A stretch of DNA of 64,000 nucleotides, taken from the NCBI RefSeq assembly GCF_042453785.1, contig NC_091668.1:3922501-3986500 (forward strand), given 5' to 3'. The translations under genes and the position numbers were made by a program. This DNA comes from Malus domestica (Eukaryota > Streptophyta > Magnoliopsida > Rosales > Rosaceae). Below are positions 24,421 to 34,512 of this stretch, piece by piece. Under the pieces are notes generated by a model. It had not been told where the DNA came from, ran no database searches, and saw nothing but the letters and a program-made list of their open reading frames with translations. Within the stretch, counting starts at the first letter, position 1. Every line of letters begins with the position of its first letter.

Positions 24421-24730
24421 AGAGGATGATGCAGTTTGCTTGCTGCTGCTGTAGTGGAAAATAATACGAATGATCACTGAAACACCACAAACTCTCTCTC
24501 TCATCTCGCTCATCATGGCGCTCCTAGCCGCCATGTACGCTCTGGCCTGCCAACACAACGAATAATCCCCCCGATCTCTAGATGTAAACGAGGAGTTCAC
24601 CGTCAACAGAGTGTATTGCCGGAGCGTCGTCGTCAATGGTAGAGTTAACGGCGGTGTGTGTTCAGAAACAGAGAAGACACCGTCTTTTCCAGAAACAGAG
24701 TCGAAGGTAGACGAGTAGTCTAAAAATGCA

Positions 24731-25300
24731 GTGGTACTATTGCCGTCAGTTAAAAGCCGTGAAACGGTTACAGAAATGGAAAGTCATTACGTCCCTCCGG
24801 TTCCTGCAATTACTAGAGTGTTGACGTTGCCGGAGGCGGAGAAGAAGAAAGAGGAGGCTAGAGCCCTGAATGCTCAGCTTCATGCTGCTGTTTCTGTTGT
24901 TGGGGTGGTTTCTGCCATAGCCGCCATGGCTGACGCCACTACCGCCTTATCTGGGTCGGGGAAAGATGAGCATATGGCGAAGGCTGATATGGCTGTGGCC
25001 TCTGCTGCCATTTTGGTTGCTGCCCAGTGTGTGGAGGCGGCTGAAGCCATGGAAGCTGAGCGGGAACACCTTGTTACGGTTGCCGACACTACCGTGAACG
25101 TCCGATCTACTGGCGATATCATGACCTTAACTGCTGTAGCAGCAACTCGCGGTGATACGGTCTGCCGCCATCCCCAAGGACGACTCCACCTCTCCACCTC
25201 TCTCGGACTTCCGACCGACCCCGAACGCTTTTCCTCCTCTTCTCGATCTCTGTCTATGGAGAAAACAGATGCACTTTTGGAAATGGCACTGTTGAAATGA
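24731..25300 (+). pseudogene. Captured fragment of a VAN3-binding-protein-like gene (DUF828)
   Basis: An open frame of 189 codons. Its residues 41-139 (24851-25147) carry [49 protein letters not shown] and [14 protein letters not shown]. These are the core motifs of the plant DUF828 region of VAN3-binding proteins, which act with the ARF-GAP VAN3 in vein patterning and auxin transport. The C-terminal pleckstrin-homology part of that family is not present. The last 50 codons match nothing I know. It lies on the strand opposite to the CDC73 and PES-like fragments. The frame is long, but nothing shows that it is expressed. Confidence 0.78.
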
Positions 25301-25920
25301 AAGCGTGTGTCATGGATGACCAAAAGAGATGTGAAGCTGATTCTAAGCTCACCATTATTAACCGACCACGATAACAGGCTGTGTTGATGTCTGCCATCTG
25401 CCAAAAGAGAAAGTAAAAGGATGAGCTCTCAAGTAGGCGCAATGACCAACCAACAACAACAGGCAGCTGTCAACCACTCTCACAAAGCAAGGAATAAACA
25501 TGCAAAAGCACGGGGACACTACTCAAAGCTAGGGTCATCCTTCAAAAGCTTCATTTTTGTCCATCATTTTGTCGAAAAAGAAGAAAGCAAAAGACAGAGA
25601 GTGCGGTGGAAAGTTAAGGCAGAGCAGAAAAACACTGCAAAAGCAAAGAATAAACATCCCAGAATGATATAATTTATTTTTATCTTTCAGAAACATATGT
25701 ATAAACCCCATCAGAGGGTAATATGTATAAACCCCATCAGAGGGTCAAAAGAAAAAAAAAACATAAAAAAAAAAAAAAAACAAAAAAACAAAAAAAACAA
25801 AAAAACAAAAAACGGCAAAGCCCAAAACAAATGGGTTGGCATGTTGTGGAGGGCAAAAGCCCATAAACCCGAAATAGCATCAATCAGGCATCAAAAGTAC
25901 GCCTAGTACTCCAAATTATA

Positions 25921-26127
25921 CATGAGCATTACTCATGTCATTCATACATAAACATTCATGAGCATCACTCATGACAATCATACATAAACATTCATGACCA
26001 TCATTCATGTCAACATTCATGAGCATCACTCATGTTAACATTCATGAGCATCACTCATGACAACATCCATGAGCATCACTCATGTCAATCAACATAAACA
26101 TTCATGAGCATCACTCATATCAATCAG
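25921..26127. repeat. Tandem array of short palindromes (catgagcatcactcatg)
   Basis: About seven copies of catgagcatcactcatg, with variants, are spaced by caacatt or caatcatacataaacatt. Each unit is a 6-bp inverted repeat (CATGAG/CTCATG) around a 5-bp loop. It lies in the 3' part of the gene-carrying element. Confidence 0.9.
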
Positions 26128-26290
26128 CTTCAAAAACTTCATTTACAGAGCCCTAGCTTCAAAAGCTTCATTTACATAGCTCTAGCTTCGAAAGCTTCAT
26201 TTACAAAAGCTCCAGCTTCGAAAGCTTCATTTTACAGAGCTCTAGCTTCAAAGCTTCACTTGCAAAGCTTCACCAACAAAGCTTCAGTGC
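26128..26290. repeat. Tandem array of agcttcaaaagcttcattta units
   Basis: Four to five units of about 29-30 bp containing aaagcttcatttaca and agctctagcttc, then shorter caaagcttca units. It directly follows the palindrome array. Confidence 0.85.
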
Positions 26291-26393
26291 AGGGTATACA
26301 AATACTGCCTTCGAACAATCGTCATTTCGGCCCATACATGGATTCAATTTGAAGTCTCCAGCCAACAGACTCTATTGACCGAAGACTTGGGGG

Positions 26394-26730
26394 ACTACAT
26401 TATGTACCATATATTGGGCCTCAACTGGGCCTCATGAAAAATACTTGGGGGACTTAGCCCATTATTTATGTATTAAGGAGCGAGCCCTTATTCTATAAAA
26501 GGGACTCCCTCACTTTCATTAGAGAGCATCGCTGCCTACTGAGTAACCGTATCACCGCGAGCATCAACTCTAGCCCTTCATTTATGTATTGGGGAATGAA
26601 CCCTTATTCTACAAAAGGGACCCCCTCACCATCATTAAAGAGCATCGAATCTAGCTCATCATTCATGTATTGAGGAGCGAGCCCTTATTCTATAAAAGGG
26701 ACTCCCTCACCTTCAAACGCCACAAGCAGA
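26394..26730 (+). repeat. Diverged LTR-like block with a threefold repeat
   Basis: At about 26384-26398 the tract acttgggggactac is followed by attatgtaccatatattggg, like the start of the flanking LTR. The unit gagcccttattctataaaagg (or a close form) then occurs three times (near 26484, 26598, 26678). It looks like remains of a related LTR rearranged into the 3' end of the element. Confidence 0.7.
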
Positions 26731-26897
26731 GCGGCCTCACAACATGTGCTACTTCTAGTTGAGCATCATTTCAGATTGGGCACCGCCTCATATCGAGCAT
26801 CAGTTCTAGACGACATTTAGTTACTTCGGCCCACACATGGACTGAATTTCAAGTCTCCAGCCAAAAGACTCTCTTGCCTGAAGACTTGGGGGACTAC

Positions 26898-27339
26898 TGT
26901 TTATACCATATTTAGGGCCTCGTATATTTGGGCCTTGGGCCTTGTATTTGGGCCTCACACTAAAGCCCATACTTTGTAAAAAAGGAGGAGCCCCTTATTC
27001 TATAAAAGGGGACTCATCCCATCATTCTAAGGGAGGAAAAGAGCCAAGCATAAGAAGGCTAAGAAAAGCTCTCATTACATTCAGGAGAGACCTCACACCA
27101 CCGAGGCTCTCCTCTCCCTTCTCTTCTTTCTCTGGGGGACTTCCCAAACACTTGTATCCATACACTTACAGAGAAACAGAATCAACTACAGTGTGGACGT
27201 AGCCCAAACATTGGGGTGAACCACGATAAAATCCTTGTGTTCCTTGTGTTCTTTGTGTTCTTCGTGTTCTTGAGCGTTTATGCAGATTCACGGTCGGATT
27301 TACGTTGTTCCAAGACCGTCCCGGTTTTGTGCATCAACA
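26898..27339 (+). repeat. 3' LTR of the gene-carrying element
   Basis: Same length as the 5' LTR and the same except for at least one substitution that I could see. Confidence 0.95.
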
Positions 27340-30257
27340 GAGCCTATAAAATTGAGGGAATTGGTGATGTGTCTTTCAAATCAAAATCTGGAACAATTGA
27401 GAAGGTTTCTAAAGTGTATTATGTTCCTAGTTTGAAGAGTAATTTATTAAGTATTGGTCATCTGTTGAGGAATGGTTATGATATTTGCCTCCGTGGTGAT
27501 TTTTGTGTTCTCAAAATGAAGGATAAATTTGTTGCCAAGGTTGGACTTGCTGCAAATAACTTGTTTCCTTTGAAGCTCTAGACAACAAAACTATCTTGTT
27601 TTGTGAGTGCTGAAAAAGAAGTATCTAAGTTATGGCATGACAGACATTGCCATTTAAATTATGGAAGTTTGAAGTTGCCGTCAAACAAAAAAATGGTACA
27701 TGGGCTGCCTCAAATTGATCCGGTAGATGACGTTTGTGAAGATTGTCAATTTGGTAAGCAACATAGAAGTTCATTTCCTTTAGAGTCCTCTTGGCGAGCA
27801 AAGAAGCCGTTGGAGCTTATTCATTCTGACTTGTGTGGTCCAATGCCAGTAGCATCTTTTGGAGGTAATCTATATTTCATTACATTTATTGATGATTTCT
27901 CAAGAAAAGTTTGGGTCTACTTCCTCAAAGAAAAATATGAAGCATTTCAAGCTTTTAAAGATTTCAAGGCCGAAGTTGAAAAGTTTGTTAGCCTTCCAAT
28001 CAAAAGTTTAAGGACAGATCATGGTGGAGAGTATCTCTCCAATGAATTTCAAAAATATTGCAAAGATCATGGAATAAAACACCAGTTGACTGCCCGATAT
28101 ACACCGCAACAAAATGATGTGAGCGAAAGAAAGAACGGGACAATCATGGAGATGGTGAGATGCATGCTCAAGAAGAAAAGATTGCAATAAGAATTTTGGA
28201 CAGAAGCTGTTTCTTGTGATGCATATTTAATCAATAGATCACCAACAAAGAGTTTGAAGGATTGCACACCTCATGAAGCTCGGTATAGAGTGAAGCTGAG
28301 AGTGTATCATTTGAAGATTTTCGGCTGTGTTGCCTATTCCCATGTTCCAAAGGAGTTGAGAAACAAGCTCGACCATAAGGCCAAAAAGTGCATTTTCATT
28401 GGATATAGTGAAAGGAGTAAGGCCTACAATCTGTACAATTCGAAGACTAAAAAGTTCTTGATCAGCCGTGATGTCCACTTTAATGAAAATGCTTTCTTTG
28501 AAGAAGAAAATAGTACATCAAAATTGCCTATTATGCAAGAACAATATGATATTTATCAATCAGAAATTGCTACTTAATCTCCAAGAGCTACATCAAGTGA
28601 TGACGACTCGCCTCTAAGAAAGTTAAGAAGTATACAAGATCTTTATGACTCATCAGCGCAAGTAGATTGGGAGGATACTACTATATTCTTTGCTTTCTCT
28701 GCTGGAGAGGATCCAATTTCATTTAATGAAGCATGTGAAGAGGAAAAAAATGGAAACAAGCCATGGATGAAGAAATAAAGGCTATTGAGAAGAATATGAC
28801 TTGGGAGCTCACAAATCTGCTAGCACACAAGAATCTTATTGGTGTTAAATGGGTATATAAGACAAAGAAAAATGCATATGGGTCTATTAACATGTACAAG
28901 GCGAGACTCGTTGCAAAGGGTTATAAGCAAAAGGAAGGTGAAGACTATACTGAAGTTTTTGCTCCTGTTTCCAGACTTGACACTATTTGACTGATCATCT
29001 TTCTTATTGCACAAAACAATTGGGAAAATTTTCAAATGGATGTAAAGTCAGCGTTCTTGAATGGTGTCCTTCAAGAAGAAGTTTATTTGGAGTAGCCACT
29101 TGGATATGCGAATAAATGAGAGGAAAATAAAGTTTACAAGCTTAAGAAGGCATTATATGGGCTCAAGCAATCACCACGTGCATGGTACAACCGTATTAAT
29201 TTAAACTTTGAGAAGCATGGTTTTCAGAAATGCCTGTATGAACATACTCTCTATGTCAAAAGCACCTCACAAGGAAGTTTCATGGTTGTAAGTCTTTATG
29301 TGGATGATCTTATCTTTACTGGAAATGATTTGGAGTTATTAAATGGTTTTAAGCTCTTTATGATGAAAGAATTTGAGATGACAAATTTGGGCAAGCTGCA
29401 TCACTTTCTTGGTATTGAAGTTTCTCAATCTAAGAAAGGCATTTTCATTTCTCAAGAGAGTTATGCAAAAGAAGTTTTGAAGAAATTTAGGATGGAGAAT
29501 GCAAACCCAGTAGTGACACCATGCATTACAGGCCTAAAGATAAGCAAATATGGTGAAGGGAGACTTATCGATTCCACCAAGTTTCGTAGTTTAGTGGTTA
29601 ATTTGATGCACTTAACAGCCACAAGACCAAACATCATGTATGCAGTAAGTCTGGTGAGGAGGTTCATGGAAAAGCCACATTCAAATTATTGGGAAGCTGC
29701 AATAAGAATTCTACGATACATCAAAGGAACTATCGATTATGGCATTTTTTATGAAGCAAATGTTCCAGTGAAACTTATTGGCTATACTGACAATGATTTA
29801 GCTGGAAGTATTGATGATTGTAAAAGCACTTCAGGTTATGTCTTTAGTCTGGGAAGTGGCATGATTTCATGGAGTTCGAGGAAGCAACCGATTGTTGCTC
29901 TCTCTACAACGGAAACGGAGTACATAGCTGCCTATCTTGCAGGATGTCACACAGTTTGGCTACTTGGCATTTTGGAGAGTCTGATGCATAAACAAAAGGG
30001 TCCAACCACTTTGTTTTGTGACAATAGCTCAACAGTTTCAGTCTCAAAAGATCGTGTTCTACATTAGAGAACAAAGCACATCCGCATCCGCTTTCATATA
30101 CTTAGGGAGCTTGTTAGTGAGGGAGTTATACAGTTAAAGTATTGCAAAACAGATGAACAGATGGCAGGCGTATTCACAAAACCACTTGGTGGACAAGTGT
30201 TCAAGCGAGATGTTGCAAGACTAGGAATTAAAAGCAAATTTGGTTTAAGGGAGGCAA

Positions 30258-30705
30258 TGTTTGAAGATTAAACCAAATTTAAGTTACAAAGAAAGAGTAA
30301 TAAATCAGGAAGATCGAAGTTCTAGAGTTGTGATGTTTGGAATTTCTAGAGTTAATCATGATTTCTCTAGATGTTCAATTATTAAGAAGCTTATAATTAG
30401 CTAAATAAATGATGATGTCTATAAAAGCCATGTAGTGTTATGAGTTTGAGGTGTGAAAAGATATCAGAAATCAGAAGTGTCTTTTCAAGTTTAAAAAAAA
30501 TGAGTTTTAACAAAAAAAAAACCTACGGTACTGTTCATATTAACGAAAAACCACATTTTTATACTAAAAAGTCAAATCTAGTACTATTTATTTTACTCTT
30601 TATTTTGTCTTTATAATTAAAATTCAAAGTTTTCAAACCATTTTCATTAGTTTTCCTTTTAAAAAATGTTTCCCCTCTTCTGCGTTTCTCTATCTTCCTC
30701 CTACA
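30258..30705 (+). repeat. 3' LTR of the Copia element, enlarged by a miniature element
   Basis: Matches the 5' LTR on both sides of an inserted block at about 30490-30668. A purine-rich tract (aagggaggca) lies just before it. Confidence 0.9.
30490..30668. mobile_element. Miniature inverted-repeat-type element inside the 3' LTR
   Basis: About 175 bp absent from the 5' LTR. It begins near tttaaaaaaaatgagtttta and ends near ttagttttccttttaaaa, and its core includes ggtactgttcat and accacatttttatactaaaa. This resembles a very abundant small repeat I recall from apple and pear. A shorter relative is seen at about 46440-46555. The exact edges and superfamily are uncertain. Confidence 0.65.
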
Positions 30706-30710
30706 AGAAA

Positions 30711-32307
30711 TAAGCTTAACAGATATAATCTGGGTTCTCCCTCGCTCCTGATGCACCGAAAGTTTGATGTGCAAACGCGTGTTTCTTTAGCTTTGTCTGA
30801 AACAAGTCAATAGTCATCATTCATTGTACTTTGGCACACAACTGACTATAAGTTATAACCTTTCTTTTGTAAAGCTCCGACAGAGAGTTTTTCTTTAAGT
30901 AAAGCTCAAGTTCAATGAATTCTACTGCTCCCTTCCATAGAATGGGCCATCATAACATCCACTTCCATTCAAGCATGAAACATATTGGAATCGATTGATA
31001 TTTCAATATCGATGACCACTTATGAAAATGATAAAACATATGCTAAAAACCATTGACGGAAATGATAAAATGTGTTGAGCGTTAAAAAGCACGAGAAATT
31101 GACTAAAATAATAATTTTCCAATCTTAGTTGCTGAAATGATAAGATTTCGGTATGTCGTAAATATCTGATTATTATGTCGTTGATATGTGATTAATAAGT
31201 TGTTGATACTTAATTTTGATTTCTTATTCCAAAAATATTAAAGTTTAGAAACTTAAGAAAAAAATTGTTTGACAAACGATAACGTTAGTAGGTTAAATTG
31301 TTAGTTGTTATAAGTTCGAACTCGCACTATATTACATAAGCATTGCTTGCTCCTACTGCGATAAAGCGTCATATGCAAAATTATTATGAATTTCTCATTC
31401 ATTATTGTTTTTGGTCAATACGAAATTCCCATTCTAGTAAGACCTAGATTAGGCCGAAAACCGTACTTAAATGGTAACGGGACCCGATCACTTTCTGATC
31501 AAGTTTTAACGGTTTTGATCTCTCTTCATTATTTTTGGTGTTAAAATTTTTTGCCGTGCCCCCATAAGCTTTTAGCCTTTTAGTTAAATTTGTCAATTAT
31601 TCTATTAAATTAAAATTATTTTCGTCTGTTTTGTACAATATTAACTTTAGATGTGTAAGTGTCTAGTATTTTTCGAGGTTTCCAAGTATTTTCTTGTGAA
31701 CATGTACTTTTTTTTCGTGTGATGTTTGCACGAATTCATAACTTCAAGAGCTCAAAATCAAATTGAAAATTAAGAGGACAAAGTGAAACTTAGTCGAAAA
31801 TATAAGGAGCATTCATAAAGTCCTTCCTATATCATTTTCCCATTTTTTTTTTAATTATTATCTTTTTCAAATTTTAAGTTTGATTAAGCTACATGATGAG
31901 CAACCTAAATTGATATTAAAATCGCCGTGGACGGATTTGAATCGTAATACTGAACGACTACATTCTAAATTAAATTCATACTATACAGTATACAGTAATA
32001 GACTCCATGAGTCGGTCTACAAAGTCATATATAACCAAAAAGCATCTTCTTCATCCTTCGTCTGCCTTCAAGTCATCCCCCAAACGGAGCGCAGAAAAGT
32101 CCTTGCCTCTGTCTCTCTCTCTCTCTCATCTAATCCAAATTTCTTCTCCATCTCTTCACTGCAATATTGGATCTGCTTTCCCAAGTTTAATTTATTATTG
32201 GGTTTATTAATCTATTAATTTTACCATTTTTTTTCTTAATAAAGTTTTAATCTTTCTGCGATTTCTAACAAATTCGACCTTCCCTTTCCCAAAGTCTCCA
32301 TCAAAAC
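30711..32307. other. Spacer between the Copia element and UBP22
   Basis: AT-rich DNA with no gene seen. The last 250-300 bp, rich in CT (tctctctctctc near 32113) and TTTA tracts, should hold the UBP22 promoter and 5' UTR. Confidence 0.5.
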
Positions 32308-34512
32308 ATGTCGACAAGGAAGCCATCATACGCAAACCCAAAACCCTGCAACCACCTCTCAGCTTACAAGCTCAAACATGGCTCCAGCGGCTACAAATCC
32401 CTCCAAAAATCCCTCAAATCTGCCCCCAACGGAAGAACAAGCGTTCGGATTCAGGAAACTAAGGTACCCAGATGCAGTGTCTGTAATGGGTTCGAAGGTA
32501 GACTCTATATTTGCTTGATTTGCTCTTCGGTTTCGTGTTCGAATCACGCAGTTCTGCATACCCAGTTGGAAATCGGCCACGATTTGGCCGTCGATGTCCA
32601 AAGGGCCGAGCTTTTTTGCTGTGCGTGCTCCGATCAGGTCTACGATCCTGATTTCGATAAGTGCGTGATGGCTAAGCACATGCTGGACTTGCAGTGCAGC
32701 ACAAATAGTGCGGATAGTATTGGGGAGAGACTGTGTGAGAGGAAGAGGCTGGGGGGTTCGGGTGTCGAATTATCGGAGTTTAAAAAGCCCGAAAAATCGG
32801 GTTTGGTGAGGGATCACAGGGCGAAATCGTGTTATCCGTTGGGTTTGAGGGGGTTGAATAATTTGGGGAGTACTTGTTTTATGAACTCTGTGTTGCAAGC
32901 GCTGCTACATGCGCCTCCATTGAGGAATTACTTCTTGAGTGATCGGCATAGCCGCAGAACATGCCGGAAAAGGACGGCAAACCGGCTGTGTTTGCCTTGT
33001 GAGCTTCACGGTGTTTATTCGGCTGTGTATTCCGGCGATTGGACTCCTTATAGCCCGGCTCAATTGCTTTACAGGTCTGCATTGCTCTGTGTGTGTGATC
33101 TTTGGTTACAGCATATCTTGCCGAGTTTATAATGCTTAAGCTTTTGGTTTGTGGATTGATTTATATTCGATAAACACTGTTTCGGGATAGTCGCTTTTTG
33201 TCTTTGTGTCTGTAATCTGTTGCTTCTAAAGATCCTTTGATAAGTTCAACAAGTATCATAGTGCTATGTTAGCCAGTGTAGATGAAGTTTAATAACCCAT
33301 AGTGACTTTCCTGCAAAAGCATAATGTTTATGTCTAATTAGAATTCGCATGGATTTGCTGGAAATGACGGCACCATTTTTGCAATGCGGGATCAAATTCC
33401 TTATGTGTGATTTGTCACTAGATTCGTTGTTAGTTCTTCTATGCTGGAGCTTGCTTTTGGACTGATTAAAATTTTCTCTACTTCAAGTTGGTGGCAGCAT
33501 TCGGAGAATCTGGCAAGTTACGAGCAGCAGGACGCTCATGAGTTCTTCATTTCAGTGTTAGATGGGATCCATGAGAAAGAAACCAAAGCAAGGAACCATA
33601 CTAAAGGTAATCATAGGTTGTCAGATGAGTTTTAGATTGTACATTTTAGAAGTAATGGATGTATGTGGAATTGTTTGTTTTTGCGGTGGTCAATAGTTCT
33701 CTTTTACTTATGAAGTTATCCTTTGTTTAACAGATAGTGGAGACTGCCAGTGTATTGCGCATAGGGTATTCTCAGGACTGTTGAGGTCGGATGTCACTTG
33801 TATGACTTGTGGATTCACCTCGACAACTTATGACCCGTGTTTGGACATATCACTCAACTTAGACACAAGCCGCTGTTCTTGGTCAGATGCATCTAACAAG
33901 CCTGCCAAAGCGAATGGCAGCAGCTGTTCATCCACTCTTTTGGGTTGTTTAGACTTGTTTACAAAACCAGAAAAGTTGGGGTCAGACCAGAAACTGTACT
34001 GTCAGAACTGTCAAGAACTCCGAGACTCTTCAAAGCAAATGTCCATCAGAAAGCTTCCAATGGTGTTGTGTTTGCATATAAAACGGTTTGAGCATTCCCT
34101 GGTCAGAAAGATGATGAGGAAAATCGACAGCTATTTGCATTTTCCCTTCTCGCTAGACATGACTCCCTATCTGTCTTCTTCGATCGTCAGAAACAGATTT
34201 GGAAATAGAATCTTTGCTTTCGAGGGGGATGAATCTGAGATGTCTACCGAGTTTGAGATTTTTGCAGTAGTTACTCATTCCGGGACACTAGATTCCGGCC
34301 ATTATGTGACGTATTTACGCATACAAGACCAGTGGTACAAATGTGACAATGCTTGGATTAATGAGGTCGACGAGGGGATTGTAAGAGCTTCACAGTGTTA
34401 TATGATGTTCTACATGCACAAGACGCTGTACCATAAAGCAAACGTAGATTTGCGTCACTTGCCGGTTTCCACACAGAAGGAGGCATTTCAGAGGATGGCT
34501 GGTTGCTGCTAG
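32308..34512 (+). CDS. UBP22: Ubiquitin carboxyl-terminal hydrolase 22 (SAGA deubiquitinase)
   Basis: Three exons (32308-33074, 33488-33606, 33734-34512; GT-AG introns) encode 554 residues, close to the Arabidopsis UBP22 length of about 557 that I recall. An N-terminal ZnF-UBP domain is shown by CNHL, CSVC, CLIC and CSNH clusters between residues 14 and 91. The peptidase C19 domain starts at about 178: the Cys box [20 protein letters not shown] puts the nucleophile at Cys190, [10 protein letters not shown] follows in exon 2, a zinc-binding CMTC...CQNC pair lies in exon 3, and the His box [10 protein letters not shown] gives His485, with CDNAW near 499-503. The catalytic residues are all present. 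The family member removes ubiquitin from histone H2B as part of the SAGA deubiquitination module in the nucleus. The first ATG fits the conserved start. Confidence 0.95.

Larger units (their letters stand above)
23143..27339 (+). mobile_element. Non-autonomous LTR element (LARD type) carrying captured host-gene fragments
   Basis: LTRs of 442 bp each (23143-23584 and 26898-27339) are nearly identical. The target duplication GAGCC is perfect (23138-23142 and 27340-27344), inside the protease region of the Copia element. A TTTGGCGCCGTCTGTGGGAA primer-site region follows the 5' LTR, and a purine tract (acttgggggactac) precedes the 3' LTR. In 3.3 kb of interior I recognise no gag, protease, integrase or RT. 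Instead there are fragments resembling CDC73, phytyl ester synthase and VAN3-binding protein, then two tandem arrays and partial LTR-like copies. It must move with proteins made elsewhere. The few LTR differences point to a recent insertion. Confidence 0.9.
21667..30705 (+). mobile_element. Copia LTR retrotransposon, broken, with a nested element
   Basis: LTRs lie at 21667-21952 and 30258-30705, with a perfect target duplication AGAAA (21662-21666 and 30706-30710). A tRNA-Met-type primer site (TGGTACCAGAGC) starts at about 21956. The parts follow Copia order: gag with UBN2-type sequence (from 21988), zinc knuckle (CYYCNKSGHKIREC, near 22870), protease (WYLDNGASKHIT, near 23035), GAG-pre-integrase and integrase (27600-28190), reverse transcriptase (28760-29700) and RNase H (to about 30190). 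It is broken at several points and split by the element at 23143-27339. The LTRs differ by roughly ten substitutions plus indels, a few percent, so it is older than the nested element. The lineage within Copia is not certain. Confidence 0.93.
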
